Numbered from the stretch's first letter, positions 9,109 through 19,323 are shown. The stretch: DNA of 64,000 bases from a bacterium (GCA_026224825.1 JAMFRO010000057.1:1-64000); one strand, 5' to 3'. The notes: generated from the letters alone by a model not told the origin. Program-made: numbers and translations.

Positions 9109-11691
9109 ATGACTGCTATTACCGCCCGCCAGCCCATCAACCTGGCCGACTACCAACCCCCGGTTTTCACTGTCACAAATGTCGCTTTGGCCTTCGCGCT
9201 CGATCCCGCCGCCACCATCGTGAACGCAAGACTGGACATACACCGACAAGCCCCGGGCCCGCTGCGCCTGGACGGCAAAAACCTGACCCTCCTGTCCATC
9301 GCCATCGATGGCGAGGCTTTGGGCGAAAACCGCTATGTACTGGATGATACCGGCCTGACCATCCACGACGTGCCCGACGCTTTCGTGCTCGCCACATCCG
9401 TGCGCATTAACCCGGAGAAAAACACCGAGCTTTCTGGGCTGTACCTGTCCGGCAGCGGGTTTTTCACCCAATGCGAGCCCGAGGGCTTCCGCAAGATCAC
9501 CTATTTTCCCGACCGGCCGGATGTGATGGCGCGCTTCCATGTAACAATGCGCGCGGATGCCGCAAAATTCCCCGTGCTGTTAAGCAACGGCAATCTGCTG
9601 GGCCAGGGCGTTGAGGACGGCGAGGTATGGGCGGAGTGGGAAGACCCGCATCCCAAACCCTCCTATCTCTTCGCCCTCGTCGCCGCCAACCTCGTCGCGG
9701 TACGCGATACATTCACCACCAAATCCAACCGCAACGTGCAGCTAGGCATCTGGGTGGAACAGGGTGATGAAGACCGTTGCGGTCACGCCATGGAGTCGCT
9801 CAAACGCGCCATGCGCTGGGATGAGGAGACCTTCGGCCTCGAATACGATCTCGATATTTTCAACATCGCCGCGGTGGCGGATTTCAACGCCGGGGCTATG
9901 GAAAACAAAGGCCTCAATATTTTTAACACCGCCTATGTGCTGGCCAGCCCCGACACCGCGACGGATATGGATTTCCAGAATGTCGAGCGCGTTATCGCAC
10001 ATGAGTATTTCCATAACTGGACGGGCGACCGTGTTACCTGCCGCGACTGGTTCCAGCTCTCCTTAAAAGAAGGGCTGACCGTGTTCCGCGACCAGGAATA
10101 TATGGCCGACCAGTTCTCTGCGCCGGTGAAGCGCATTGCCGATGTTAGAACATTGCGCGCTACACAATTTCGTGATGATGCCGGGCCGCTGGCTCACCCT
10201 GTGCGCCCCGCAAGCTACCTTGAGATCAATAATTTCTACACCACCACCATCTACGAAAAAGGTGCGGAGGTGGTACGAATGATCCGTACGTTGATTGGCC
10301 GGGAAGCATTTCGCTTAGGCATGGAGCTGTATATTGCCAAAAACGATAATTCCGCCGCCACGGTGGAAGACTTCGTGGCGGCCATGCAGGAGGCCGCACC
10401 GGCGCGCGATCTGAGCCAGATCATGCGCTGGTACGCCCAGGCCGGCACGCCGGAAGTGAGCGTTAGTGAGACACATAACGCAGAAGAAAATATATTTACA
10501 CTGACTTTCAGCCAGCATACCAATGCCACGCCCGGGCAAGCAGAGAAAAAACCATTTCTCATCCCGGTGGCGATGGGATGGCTGGATGCTGATGGGCGCG
10601 AATTACGCACGGAGACTCTGGTATTGAACGACCCAGAGCAGAGCTTCTCATTCGAGGGTATCGGTTCCTCCTCCACCCCCTCCCTGTTCCGGGATTTTTC
10701 GGCCCCCATCAAGCTCAAGGGGCAGAGCCGCGCGCGGCTGGCGTTTCTCGCCGCGCATGACACTGACCTGTTCAACCGCTGGGACGCCTTGCAGCAATAC
10801 GCCAGCCTGGTGCTGCGCGAGGCCATCGCCGCGCATCAGGAGGGCCAGGCATTCAGCCTGGACCAGGGGCTGCTGGAGGCCATCGCGGCGACGCTGAGCA
10901 CCGCCGCGCGCGACCCCGCCTTCGCCGCCGAAGCGCTGCTGCTGCCGACCGAAAGCCTGCTGGCCGATGACATGGCGGTGGTCGACCCCGATGCCATTCA
11001 TTTCATCCGCGAGGCCGCGCGCGCCGCCTTGGGCAAAGCGTTGCAAAAGGAGTTCGCCGCCGCTTACGACGGCTTCGGCCACGATCCGGCAGCCGATAAT
11101 TCTGGTGTCGCCATGGCCGGGCGCGCGCTGAAAAACGCGGCCCTCGCCTATCTCTCCGCCTCCGGCGATGCCAGCCGTGCCGCAGCCCAATTCGCCGCCG
11201 CGCGCAATATGACGGACACGCTCGCCGCCCTCACCAACCTCACCGATATCGCCGGTCCCGCGCGCGACGAAGCCCTGGCGGCTTTCTATGCGCGCTGGAA
11301 CGCAACACCTCTGGTGCTGGATAAATGGTTCGCCGTGCAGGCGCGCTCGGCCGCACCGGATACTCTGGCGCGCGTGCAGGCATTAAGTACCCATGAAAAA
11401 TTCGACATGCGCAACCCCAACCGCGTGCGGGCACTCATCGCCAGTTTCACCGGCAATGCCGCCAAATTCCATGACGCCTCGGGGGCGGGCTATGCGCTGC
11501 TGGCGGATATGGTGCTGCGGCTGGATGCCACCAACCCGCAAATCGCCGCCCGGCTTGTAACAGCGCTCGGCACCTGGCGGCGGTTTGGCCCCGCTCGCCA
11601 AAATTTGATGCGCACAACCCTGGAGCGCATCCTTGCGCGCGAGGCGCTCAGCCACAATACTTATGAGATGGCCTCGAAGGCACTCGCCTAA
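9109..11691 (+). CDS. pepN: Aminopeptidase N (M1 family metallopeptidase)
   Basis: An 860-residue cytosolic zinc aminopeptidase that removes N-terminal residues from peptides. It shows the exopeptidase motif GAMENKGLN and the zinc site HEYFH (H298, E299, H302) with the third ligand E321 in LKEGLTVFRDQ. These positions are nearly those of the E. coli enzyme. The reading frame is open far upstream, across the divergent gene, but the ATG at 9109 has AGGGGAG before it and gives the normal length. The all-alpha C-terminal half (DUF3458-type) is complete. Confidence 0.96.
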   Translation: MTAITARQPINLADYQPPVFTVTNVALAFALDPAATIVNARLDIHRQAPGPLRLDGKNLTLLSIAIDGEALGENRYVLDDTGLTIHDVPDAFVLATSVRINPEKNTELSGLYLSGSGFFTQCEPEGFRKITYFPDRPDVMARFHVTMRADAAKFPVLLSNGNLLGQGVEDGEVWAEWEDPHPKPSYLFALVAANLVAVRDTFTTKSNRNVQLGIWVEQGDEDRCGHAMESLKRAMRWDEETFGLEYDLDIFNIAAVADFNAGAMENKGLNIFNTAYVLASPDTATDMDFQNVERVIAHEYFHNWTGDRVTCRDWFQLSLKEGLTVFRDQEYMADQFSAPVKRIADVRTLRATQFRDDAGPLAHPVRPASYLEINNFYTTTIYEKGAEVVRMIRTLIGREAFRLGMELYIAKNDNSAATVEDFVAAMQEAAPARDLSQIMRWYAQAGTPEVSVSETHNAEENIFTLTFSQHTNATPGQAEKKPFLIPVAMGWLDADGRELRTETLVLNDPEQSFSFEGIGSSSTPSLFRDFSAPIKLKGQSRARLAFLAAHDTDLFNRWDALQQYASLVLREAIAAHQEGQAFSLDQGLLEAIAATLSTAARDPAFAAEALLLPTESLLADDMAVVDPDAIHFIREAARAALGKALQKEFAAAYDGFGHDPAADNSGVAMAGRALKNAALAYLSASGDASRAAAQFAAARNMTDTLAALTNLTDIAGPARDEALAAFYARWNATPLVLDKWFAVQARSAAPDTLARVQALSTHEKFDMRNPNRVRALIASFTGNAAKFHDASGAGYALLADMVLRLDATNPQIAARLVTALGTWRRFGPARQNLMRTTLERILAREALSHNTYEMASKALA

Positions 11692-11721
11692 AGCGGGCGC
11701 CTGAGCGCGGGAGGAGAAGCA

Positions 11722-12408
11722 ATGATCGAACTATATTACTGGACCACGCCCAACGGGCATAAGGTCAGTATTTTCCTCGAAGAAGCCGGCACTGAATATC
11801 GGATACACCCGGTCAACATCAGCAAGGGCGAGCAGTTCAACGAGAGTTTTCTGAGCTTCGCGCCCAACAACCGCATCCCCGCCATCCGCGATACAGCACC
11901 GCGCGATGGCGCCGGGCCGCTCACAGTGTTCGAATCCGGCGCGATTCTCGAATATCTGGCGGAAAAGGAGCAAAAATTCCTGCCCGCCGATGCACGGGGC
12001 AAATACGAGGTGCTGCAATGGCTGTACTGGCAGATGGGCGGCCTCGGCCCCATGGCCGGGCAGAACCATCATTTCGTGCAATACGCGCCTGAACGCATCC
12101 CTTACGCCATTGAGCGTTATGTTAAGGAAACCAGCCGGCTCTACGGTGTGCTGAACAAGCAGTTGGAGGGGCGTGAGTTCATCGCCGGGGCCTATTCCAT
12201 CGCGGATATGGCCTGCTACCCCTGGATCGTGCCTTACGAGCGCCAGAAGCAGAATCTCGATGATTTCCCCAATATCAAGCGCTGGTTCGCAAGCGTGGCC
12301 GCGCGCCCGGCCGTGCAGCGCGCCTATGCCAAGGCGCGCGAGGTGAATGAGGCCGCCACCGTCACGCCCGAATCAAAATCGGTGCTGTTCGGTCAGGGGG
12401 CGCGATGA
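11722..12408 (+). CDS. Glutathione S-transferase family protein, YfcG/YghU-like
   Basis: A 228-residue GST. The thioredoxin-fold half (IELYYWTTPNGHKVSIFLEE) has the TPNG motif of the Nu-class disulfide-bond reductases YfcG and YghU, and FESGAILEYLAEK provides the glutathione-binding ES pair. The all-helical half includes QMGGLGPMAGQNHHF and the GST C-terminal N-cap motif SIADMACYPW. The likely role is glutathione-dependent disulfide reduction. It overlaps the next GST gene by 4 nt (ATGA), so the two are probably cotranslated. Confidence 0.88.
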   Translation: MIELYYWTTPNGHKVSIFLEEAGTEYRIHPVNISKGEQFNESFLSFAPNNRIPAIRDTAPRDGAGPLTVFESGAILEYLAEKEQKFLPADARGKYEVLQWLYWQMGGLGPMAGQNHHFVQYAPERIPYAIERYVKETSRLYGVLNKQLEGREFIAGAYSIADMACYPWIVPYERQKQNLDDFPNIKRWFASVAARPAVQRAYAKAREVNEAATVTPESKSVLFGQGAR

Positions 12409-13064
12409 CGCGCCTGCTCTACGAACTCGCCGCCGCCGACGAAACCCTGCGTTTCAGCCCCTTTTGCTGGCGTATCAAGCTGGCCCTTGCGCATAAAAAC
12501 CTCGAATACGAAACCATCCCCTGGCATTTCACCGACAAGGCCGCCATCGCCTTCTCAGGCGGGGACAAGGTGCCGGTGCTGGTGGATGGCGATCATGTGG
12601 TGAGCGACAGTCAGAATATCGCCGCATATCTCGACGAAACCTACCCCAACGAGCCGCCGCTCTATGGCGATGAGCCCGTGCGTGCGCTGACCAATTTCAT
12701 CCGCAACTGGAGCGAGCGCGTGCTGCAGGCAGCACTGGTGCCGATATTAATACCGGATATTTTTCCCCAGCTTGCGGAGCGCGACAAAGCGTATTTCCGC
12801 CAAACCCGCGAGGCGCGGCTGGGCTGTACCATCGAGGAGCTGGCAACACGCCGGCCCGCCGCCATCGCCACCTATCAGGCCACGCTGGCGCCCTTGCTCG
12901 CTACGCTTAGGGATCAAAAATTCATCGCCGGCGAGGCGCCGGGCTATGCCGATCATATCGTCTTCGGCGCGCTGCAATGGGCCAGGCTGATGTCCTCCAC
13001 CCCGCTGGTCGAGGGCCCGCTCGCCGTGTGGATGCAGGCCGTGCTGGACACCTACGGGTTATAA
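12405..13064 (+). CDS. Glutathione S-transferase family protein
   Basis: A 219-residue GST-fold protein. The N-terminal thioredoxin-like domain carries FSPFCWRIKLALAHKNLEYE with Cys21 at the active-site position, then VPVLVDGDHVVSDSQNIAAYL with the cis-Pro and the Ser that binds the gamma-glutamyl group. The helical domain ends in PGYADHIVFGALQWARL. The Cys-type active site suggests a beta- or omega-like thiol transfer or dehalogenation role rather than classical conjugation, but the substrate is unknown. It is cotranscribed with the upstream GST, and its end overlaps the convergent DUF1345 gene by 6 bp. Confidence 0.85.
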   Translation: MTRLLYELAAADETLRFSPFCWRIKLALAHKNLEYETIPWHFTDKAAIAFSGGDKVPVLVDGDHVVSDSQNIAAYLDETYPNEPPLYGDEPVRALTNFIRNWSERVLQAALVPILIPDIFPQLAERDKAYFRQTREARLGCTIEELATRRPAAIATYQATLAPLLATLRDQKFIAGEAPGYADHIVFGALQWARLMSSTPLVEGPLAVWMQAVLDTYGL

Positions 13065-13727
13065 TAAAGTTGCGGCGATGTTCACCGAGAGCGCCAATAT
13101 CACCGTGTTGAACAGAAACCCGATGAGCCCCTGGAGTGTGGCGAGGCGGCGTAATTTCTTGGCGCTCACGTTGCAGTCGGACACCTGGAAGGTCATGCCG
13201 AGTACGAAAGAGAAATACACGAAATCCAGATAATCCGGCCGGTCGTCATGCGGGAAGTCGATGCCGCGGTCGATGTCTTCGCCGCCGAGATCGTATGAAT
13301 AATATTCATGCGCGTAGCGATAGGCGAAAATGGTGTGGGTGGTGAGCCAGGACAGCGCCAGCGTGACGATCACAAAGGCCAGTGACACACCCTCATGCGT
13401 TTTATGCCCGGCGGCCTGGGAGAACAGGAAGATCGCGGCGAAACTCATCACCGCCCCCAGCAAGGTGAGAGTGAAGACGGTCCATTCCCCCTCCTGATGG
13501 CGCTTGGCATCGGCACTGATATCGCGATCCAAAGTACGGACGAAGGAGATGAAGGTAAGTGCTACAAACAATGCGCTGCCGATATCCCAGGCGGTGACGG
13601 CGCGGATGACCGCGTCCTGCACGGGGATGAGGATAAAATAACTAGCCGCCCCCAGCGCATAGGCGGCAGAGAAAACCGGCCGGGCACGCAGGATACGGAT
13701 GAGCCGGAGAGACACCATGCCATGCAT
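13059..13727 (-). CDS. DUF1345 domain-containing membrane protein
   Basis: An inner-membrane protein of about 222 residues with five or so hydrophobic segments. It contains the family hallmarks TTHTIFAYRYAHEYY and DRPDYLDFVYFSFVLGMTFQVSD. Function is unknown for the family. The frame is open to a TTG at 13778, overlapping the upstream ATP-binding gene. I used the ATG at 13727 (MHGMVSLRL), although an ATG at 13718 is equally possible because no ribosome site stands out. Its last bases overlap the convergent GST gene. Confidence 0.85.
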   Translation of the reverse strand: MHGMVSLRLIRILRARPVFSAAYALGAASYFILIPVQDAVIRAVTAWDIGSALFVALTFISFVRTLDRDISADAKRHQEGEWTVFTLTLLGAVMSFAAIFLFSQAAGHKTHEGVSLAFVIVTLALSWLTTHTIFAYRYAHEYYSYDLGGEDIDRGIDFPHDDRPDYLDFVYFSFVLGMTFQVSDCNVSAKKLRRLATLQGLIGFLFNTVILALSVNIAATLL

Positions 13728-13764
13728 TAGGGGGCGCAGTATGGCTCCTGCAAGGGTACGAAGA

Positions 13765-14295
13765 TCAATCCGTTTCAAGACGTTCGATGATCATATCGGC
13801 CCGGACAGCAACGCTGTGTTTAGGTAGAATCTCGGTTGCATAGCCAAGCGACGAAAAAGCCGCGATCAGCCGCTCATATTCCAATATGGCATCCTCCAGC
13901 CCATGCTGCCGGTCTTCATCCTTGTTGTAGATTTCGGGCCATGGCGGCGTCAAAAACACCAGCGGATGATAGCGTTCCGCCGCATAATGTTTCAGAACCG
14001 GCTGCCCCGTGACATGCTCAAGTGCCGCGGCGGCGTCGATCAAGCCTCGATCAAAAAACACAAAACCAGGCATAGCCCTAGCGCGCTCCCGGTCCAGAAG
14101 CGAGATTTCTATTGCGCGCACCGCGAAGGCGGCAAGATCCACCCATGGCAGCGCCTGCCCCGAACTGGCGCGCTCCTGCGCGATGATGCGGCGCCCCGGC
14201 TCCTCGACAACCGCATAACCGCGCCGCGCCAGCTCGCTGAGCAACGCCGATTTGCCGCCGCCTGAACATCCGGAAAGAATGACGAATCGATGCAT
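13765..14295 (-). CDS. ATP-binding protein, AAA_28-type predicted kinase/ATPase
   Basis: A 176-residue P-loop protein with Walker A GCSGGGKS (9-16). It then carries EEPGRRIIAQER and FFDRGLIDAAAALEHVTG, which has the DRG motif of nucleotide/nicotinamide-ribose kinase-like AAA_28 proteins, and FLTPPWPEIYNKDEDRQ in the lid region. The family is predicted to phosphorylate a small molecule, but the substrate is not known. It is complete, has a plausible GGGCGGG site upstream, and is followed on the same strand by the DUF1345 gene, which may be coupled to it. Confidence 0.82.
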   Translation of the reverse strand: MHRFVILSGCSGGGKSALLSELARRGYAVVEEPGRRIIAQERASSGQALPWVDLAAFAVRAIEISLLDRERARAMPGFVFFDRGLIDAAAALEHVTGQPVLKHYAAERYHPLVFLTPPWPEIYNKDEDRQHGLEDAILEYERLIAAFSSLGYATEILPKHSVAVRADMIIERLETD

Positions 14296-14344
14296 TTTGT
14301 TTCCCGCCCAAATTGCACCGTTTGGGGGAGGATGTCACCGCCGC

Positions 14345-15616
14345 TTACACGGCGCGGATAATCCCGCTCACCGGTGAGGCATCACCGCTGCCGGGGAACA
14401 CCCGGGCCAGAGCGGCACGGCTCAGCCCCAGATGCTGCGCCAGCGCTCCCTTGGCCACCGCGCGTATGTCCAGTGTCGGTGCGAGATCGCGGCTCTGGAA
14501 CAATTCGTTTTCCCCCAACCCCGGCCATGTCGCCACCACGCGCCCGCCACGCACCGCCCCGCCCAAAGCAAACGCAGCAGCGGCGGTGCCGTGGTCGGTG
14601 CCCTTGGTGCCGTTCATCCTTGCGGTGCGGCCGAATTCGGTCACCACCAGCACGCAGGTTTGCGCCCAGGCGGGGCCGAGGGCTGTTTTCAGATTGAGCA
14701 GCCCGGCATCCAGCCCGGTCATCGGTTTTTTCAGGCCATTCATCTGGTTGCCATGCGTATCCCAGCCTTCGAGCTGAAACACCGCGAGGCGCGGGCCGCC
14801 CGCCGCCCCCAGCAACTGCCCCACCTGCGTCGCCAGCCCCGGAAACCCGCCCGGCGTTTTGGGCAGGTCGCCCGGCACACGGGCGCGGTCATCGCTCATG
14901 ATCGCCCCGCCACCCGCGACCATCATCGCGTCCGCCGCCACAGGTGCTGCCGACACAGGTGCCGCAGTACCAATCACCGCTTTATCGAAATTCGCCGCCT
15001 GCACACCCTCGGCAATCGCCTGGCTCAGCAGCGGGTCATGCGCATTAAGAACCTCGATCCGCGCCATCAAATCCGGCGAGGGCGAGGCAAAATGCTCGGG
15101 CGCGTAGGAGGTAATGCGCACCGGCCCCTGTAGCAGCAGCGGCGTGCCGATACCCACATTCAGCCCCAGCGGCCCGTTATTCTGCGGCAGCTCGGCCAGC
15201 ACGCGGTTGAGCCAGCCGGAGGTGATTCCGGGCTCATCGGAGCCTAGCTGCAGCAGATCCTGCGCCTCAAAATGGCTGCGCGTGCGGTAGGGGCCCGCCA
15301 CGGCATGGAAGGGCAGCAACTCGCCGCTCTGGTACATCGCCGCCAGATTGGGGAAATTCGGGCTCAGCCCGTAAAACCCGCCCAGGTCGAACATGCCACC
15401 CGGCTGGCCGGGGGCGGGTGGGATAAGGTCCGGGCGCAGGCTGGCGAGGTTGGCATCGCCATAGGGCACCACGGCGGACATGCCATCCATGGCACCGCGC
15501 TGCAGCACCACGACGAAGCGCTTATCACCCGGCGCATCGGCCAGAGCAAAGCGTACGCGGCCCAAAGTGGCGGCTGCCCCCAGGCCCAGTAATGTCGCAC
15601 GGCGGGTGAGATGCAT
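14345..15616 (-). CDS. DUF1501 domain-containing protein, Tat-type signal
   Basis: A 423-residue DUF1501 protein. The N-terminus MHLTRRATLLGLGAAATLG is a twin-arginine-type signal, so export in folded form is likely. The sulfatase/alkaline-phosphatase-like fold is suggested by FVVVLQRGAMDGMSAVVPYGD, FQLEGWDTHGNQ and TEFGRTARMNGTKGTDHGTA. The family is uncharacterised. The gene starts 2 nt after the DUF1800 stop, and its ribosome site AGGAGG is formed by the last two Arg codons of that gene. The DUF1800/DUF1501 pairing is conserved in many bacteria, suggesting a joint export or surface role. Confidence 0.9.
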   Translation of the reverse strand: MHLTRRATLLGLGAAATLGRVRFALADAPGDKRFVVVLQRGAMDGMSAVVPYGDANLASLRPDLIPPAPGQPGGMFDLGGFYGLSPNFPNLAAMYQSGELLPFHAVAGPYRTRSHFEAQDLLQLGSDEPGITSGWLNRVLAELPQNNGPLGLNVGIGTPLLLQGPVRITSYAPEHFASPSPDLMARIEVLNAHDPLLSQAIAEGVQAANFDKAVIGTAAPVSAAPVAADAMMVAGGGAIMSDDRARVPGDLPKTPGGFPGLATQVGQLLGAAGGPRLAVFQLEGWDTHGNQMNGLKKPMTGLDAGLLNLKTALGPAWAQTCVLVVTEFGRTARMNGTKGTDHGTAAAAFALGGAVRGGRVVATWPGLGENELFQSRDLAPTLDIRAVAKGALAQHLGLSRAALARVFPGSGDASPVSGIIRAV

Positions 15617-15618
15617 CT

Positions 15619-16968
15619 CTACCTCCTCTGGAATTCGGGTGCGGTGAGGAACAGGGTCAGCGCCTCACGCGGCGAGCCGGCGGCGGCCATGGCGTCTTGC
15701 GTCTCGGGGCGCAGCAGCGGCCCCAGCGCGTTATCGGCCAGTTGCACCGGGTCCACACCGGCATCGTTAAAGCGGCTGGCATAGGTATAGGCCAGGTCGA
15801 TCCGCGCCATCACCGCATCGGACCCGGCCCAGTCCTCCGCCTGGTCCGGCCAGCCATTTGGCAAGGGCGCTGCCCATACCGGCTGGCCGAGCTGGGCCAG
15901 AAACCCCAGCGGCTCCGGCGGTTTTTGGTCCGGCGGCGGTGGTGCGGCGCGCAGCAGCGAGATGACATAGTCAAACGGCGTCTTGAGTTTCCGCCCCGGC
16001 ACCCAGGCCCCTGGCAGATCCACCAAGGCGGCCGAGGCAGTCCCAAGATCGCCCTTGGTATCGCGCAGCACCCCGGATATCCGCGCCACCGCCGCCGGCG
16101 GCGGGTCATCCGCGACAAAATGGATCACCAGCTTTTTCGCCAGCAGATCGTAAGTGGTGGGGTAGGTGGAGAGGTAGGTCAGCGCATCGATCCCGGCCTG
16201 CTCCCCGCCGCCGAAACTCTGCCCCATGACCACCTGCGGCCCCGGCTCATGAATGCCGGGCCGGTATTTGAAGCCGGTCGCATCACCATCGTCGCCGGAT
16301 TTACCGATGCTCCAGCCGGTCAGGATCTTCGCCATGCTGGTCACATCGGCCTGGGAATAGCCCGCCGCCAGCCCCACGCTATGCAGCTCCATGCATTCCC
16401 GGCCCAGATTCTCATTTAAGCCCCGCCCGGTGCGCAGGCCGACGGCGCTGTCCGGGCCGATGGAATTGAAATTATCCAGATACCGCAGCATCGCCGGGTG
16501 GCTTTCCACCGCCAGCAGCATATCCGTAAAATTCCCGGTCACATGCGGGCGGATGGCCTCGCGCAGCAGCGGCCCGATGAACGGCCCGGCGTTATTCTGC
16601 AAAGCGCTGACGGAAAAATGATTGGCCCAGAACCACACCAGCCGCTCGCGGAAGCCGGCCGGGGTTGTGGCCGCGAAATTGAGCTGGGCCATGGCTTCCG
16701 CCCGGAACAGCGGCGCCAGGGTTGAATGGTATTGCGCCGTGCCGCCGGGGTTGGCCAGCAGGAACGCCCTATGCGCCGCCTGCTCCGCCTGCAGCGCGTC
16801 CACCGCCTGCGCCCCCGTCAGCAGCCCGGCAAACGCGCCCGAGGCCAGGCCAGGGTCATCCCCCTGCAACTGCGCCTTCAACCAGGCTTTCGGGTCGCCA
16901 CCCAGATTGTCCTGCTGCCCGGCCCCGAAGCCGAACCGGGACACCGCGATTGCCATTGCCTTGTCCAT
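15619..16968 (-). CDS. DUF1800 domain-containing protein
   Basis: A 449-residue DUF1800 protein. Recognisable features are AVSRFGFGAG at the N-terminus, RLVWFWANHFSVS, the NENLGRECMELHSVG segment (typically LNENYARELLELHTLG in the family) and a KLVIHFVADDPP motif. Function is unknown. The family is found next to DUF1501 proteins, as here, where the two genes are 2 nt apart and translationally linked. An AAGGACGC ribosome site precedes the ATG at 16968. It is divergent from the EF-G gene across a 181-nt promoter-bearing spacer. Confidence 0.9.
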   Translation of the reverse strand: MDKAMAIAVSRFGFGAGQQDNLGGDPKAWLKAQLQGDDPGLASGAFAGLLTGAQAVDALQAEQAAHRAFLLANPGGTAQYHSTLAPLFRAEAMAQLNFAATTPAGFRERLVWFWANHFSVSALQNNAGPFIGPLLREAIRPHVTGNFTDMLLAVESHPAMLRYLDNFNSIGPDSAVGLRTGRGLNENLGRECMELHSVGLAAGYSQADVTSMAKILTGWSIGKSGDDGDATGFKYRPGIHEPGPQVVMGQSFGGGEQAGIDALTYLSTYPTTYDLLAKKLVIHFVADDPPPAAVARISGVLRDTKGDLGTASAALVDLPGAWVPGRKLKTPFDYVISLLRAAPPPPDQKPPEPLGFLAQLGQPVWAAPLPNGWPDQAEDWAGSDAVMARIDLAYTYASRFNDAGVDPVQLADNALGPLLRPETQDAMAAAGSPREALTLFLTAPEFQRR

Positions 16969-17149
16969 GCGTCCTTATACCAAGCCTTTGCCTCTCCGTT
17001 TGTTGCAAACCGCAACCAGCGCGTGACAGGCGTCCGCTTTTTCAGGGTTGCCAAACGCCCCGCCCTGCCGCAAAAGCCGCTCCCATGCGCGCGACCCCTT
17101 CAGGGTGGCGCCGCACCCGTTTGAAATTTTTCCGCCCGTGGAGGCAACG

Positions 17150-19231
17150 ATGGCTGACTTTGACCTGAACAAGATCCGGAATATCGGGATCACCGCGCAT
17201 ATTGACGCGGGCAAAACCACCACCACGGAGCGGATTCTGCATTACACCGGCGTCAGCCACAAAATCGGTGAGGTGCATGATGGCAACACCACGACCGATT
17301 ACATGGAGCAGGAGCGTGAGCGCGGCATCACCATCACCTCCGCCGCCGTGACCTGCGAGTGGAAAGACCACCGCATCAACATCATCGACACCCCCGGCCA
17401 TATCGATTTCAACATCGAAGTGAACCGTTCGCTCCGCGTGCTCGACGGCGCCATCTTCATCATCGAGGGCGTGGCCGGCGTGCAGCCGCAGTCCGAGACC
17501 AACTGGCGCCTGGCCGACCGCTATAACGTGCCGCGCATCATCTTCATCAACAAGCTGGACCGTACCGGCGCCGATTTCTATCGCGCGTTCGACACGCTGA
17601 AGGAGAAGCTCGACATCATCGCGCTGCCCTTGCAGCTCCCCATCGGCATCGAGGACGGCTTCCTCGGCGTGGTCGATCTCGTTGAGATGAAAGCCATCAT
17701 CTGGGAAGGCGGCGATCTCGGCGCCAAGTTCCATGATGAAGAGATCCCGGCCGACCTTAAAGAGAAGGCCGCTGAATACCGCCAGCTCCTGCTGGACACC
17801 GCCCTCTCGGTAGATACCGCGGCGATGGAAGAGTATTTCGAGAAGGGCGACGTTTCCGTCGAGACCCTGAAGCGCTGCATTAAAGAAGGTGCCATCACCG
17901 GCGCCTTCCGCCCCGTGCTGTGCGGCACCGCCTTCAAGAACAAGGGCGTGCAGCCTTTGCTCGACGCCGTGCTTGATTACCTGCCGAGCCCCATCGACGT
18001 GCCGGGCATTCGTGTCGCCCCGGAAGAAGGCCAGGAAGACGACCCCAACGCGCGCCGCATCAAGGCCGACCCGAAGGCCCCCTTCGCCGGGCTGGCATTC
18101 AAGATCATCAACGATAAATACGGCGCGCTCACCTTCGTGCGCGTTTATGCCGGCACGCTGCGCAGCGGCGATACGGTGATGAACACGACCAAGGACCATA
18201 AAGAGCGTATCGGCCGCATGTTCCAGATGCATGCCGATAAGCGCGCTGAAGTTAAGGAAGTGGTCGCCGGCGACATCGCCGCCTTCGTTGGCCTGAAAGA
18301 CACCGGCACCGGTGACACCCTGGCCTCCGCTGATGACCCGGTGGTGCTGGAGCGCATGGCGTTCCCGGTCCCGGTTATCGACATCTCCGTCGAGCCGAAG
18401 ACCAAGGAAGGCGTCGAGAAAATGACGCTCGGCCTGCAGAAGCTGGCTTCCGAAGATCCCTCGCTGCGCCTGAAGACCGACCAGGAAACCGGCCAGACCA
18501 TCCTCTCCGGCATGGGCGAGCTGCATCTGGAAATCATCATCGACCGTCTGCGCCGCGAATACGGCGTGGATGCGAACATCGGCGCGCCGCAGGTGGCGTA
18601 TCGTGAGACGATTTCCAAGGAACACACCGAAATCTACACCCATAAGAAGCAGTCTGGCGGTTCGGGCCAGTATGCCGAGGTGAAGATCACCTTCTCGCCG
18701 CAGGAGCGCAACGAGGGCATCCTGTTCGAGAACAAGGTCGTCGGTGGTTCCATTCCCAAGGAATACATCCCGGCAGTGGAAAAAGGCATCAAGAACCAGG
18801 CCGATACCGGCGTGCTCGCGGGCTTCCCCACGGTGGACTTCAAATACACGCTGGTTGACGGCAAGTACCATGACGTCGACTCAAGCGCCCTGGCGTTCGA
18901 AATCGCCGCCAAGGCCTGCTTCCGCGAAGGCATGAAGAAGGCCAGCCCGATCATCCTCGAGCCGATCATGGACGTGGAAGTTACCACCCCGCAGGACCAT
19001 GTGGGCGACGTGGTGGGCGATTTGAACCGCCGCCGTGGCATGATCCAGAATCAGGAAAGCTCGGGCTCGACGATTCTGGTGCATGCTCATGTGCCGCTGA
19101 AGGAAATGTTTGGCTACATCTCGCACCTGCGCTCCATGACCAAGGGCCGCGCGAGCTTCACCATGCAGTTCCATCATTATGATCCGGTGCCGCGCAACGT
19201 GGCTGACGAGATCATGGCGAAGTCTGCTTAA
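17150..19231 (+). CDS. fusA: Elongation factor G
   Basis: A 693-residue translational GTPase that drives ribosomal translocation. G motifs are AHIDAGKTT (16-24), DTPGHIDF and NKLD; domains II-V follow in normal order ([27 protein letters not shown]). I chose the ATG at 17150 because GGAGG precedes it; the open frame continues upstream. Oddities: NKLD replaces the usual NKMD, and some usually constant positions differ ([12 protein letters not shown]). No rpsL, rpsG or tuf is adjacent, so this lies outside a str operon and may be a second EF-G. A repeat element and a strong terminator follow the stop. Confidence 0.93.
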   Translation: MADFDLNKIRNIGITAHIDAGKTTTTERILHYTGVSHKIGEVHDGNTTTDYMEQERERGITITSAAVTCEWKDHRINIIDTPGHIDFNIEVNRSLRVLDGAIFIIEGVAGVQPQSETNWRLADRYNVPRIIFINKLDRTGADFYRAFDTLKEKLDIIALPLQLPIGIEDGFLGVVDLVEMKAIIWEGGDLGAKFHDEEIPADLKEKAAEYRQLLLDTALSVDTAAMEEYFEKGDVSVETLKRCIKEGAITGAFRPVLCGTAFKNKGVQPLLDAVLDYLPSPIDVPGIRVAPEEGQEDDPNARRIKADPKAPFAGLAFKIINDKYGALTFVRVYAGTLRSGDTVMNTTKDHKERIGRMFQMHADKRAEVKEVVAGDIAAFVGLKDTGTGDTLASADDPVVLERMAFPVPVIDISVEPKTKEGVEKMTLGLQKLASEDPSLRLKTDQETGQTILSGMGELHLEIIIDRLRREYGVDANIGAPQVAYRETISKEHTEIYTHKKQSGGSGQYAEVKITFSPQERNEGILFENKVVGGSIPKEYIPAVEKGIKNQADTGVLAGFPTVDFKYTLVDGKYHDVDSSALAFEIAAKACFREGMKKASPIILEPIMDVEVTTPQDHVGDVVGDLNRRRGMIQNQESSGSTILVHAHVPLKEMFGYISHLRSMTKGRASFTMQFHHYDPVPRNVADEIMAKSA

Positions 19232-19232
19232 G

Positions 19233-19290
19233 GGAAAAGGCCAGGGCTCTGCCCTGGACCCGCTGGGGCCTGAGGCCCCAGACCCCCATT
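19233..19290. repeat. Composite palindromic element R2 (single cap)
   Basis: A double-hairpin cap starting one base after the fusA stop: CCAGGGC/GCCCTGG (19241-19247 with 19251-19257, loop TCT), then CTGGGGCC/GGCCCCAG (19263-19270 with 19274-19281, loop TGA), ending GACCCCCATT. It is the same unit seen at the left side of R4, R5 and R6, but here it is followed by an ordinary terminator instead of a large palindromic core and second cap. Confidence 0.82.
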
Positions 19291-19293
19291 ACG

Positions 19294-19323
19294 AAACGGC
19301 GCCTTTTAGGCGCCGTTTTTTTG
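19294..19323 (+). terminator. Rho-independent terminator after fusA
   Basis: An 11-bp GC-rich stem AAACGGCGCCT/AGGCGCCGTTT (19294-19304 with 19308-19318), loop TTT, running into a T-tract. Placed just downstream of fusA and the R2 repeat. Confidence 0.9.

Noticed and set aside
17042..18871. Long minus-strand open frame opposite fusA (609 codons)
   Set aside because: It mirrors the highly biased EF-G codons, has a His/Asp/Gly-rich composition typical of an antisense shadow and no family motif.
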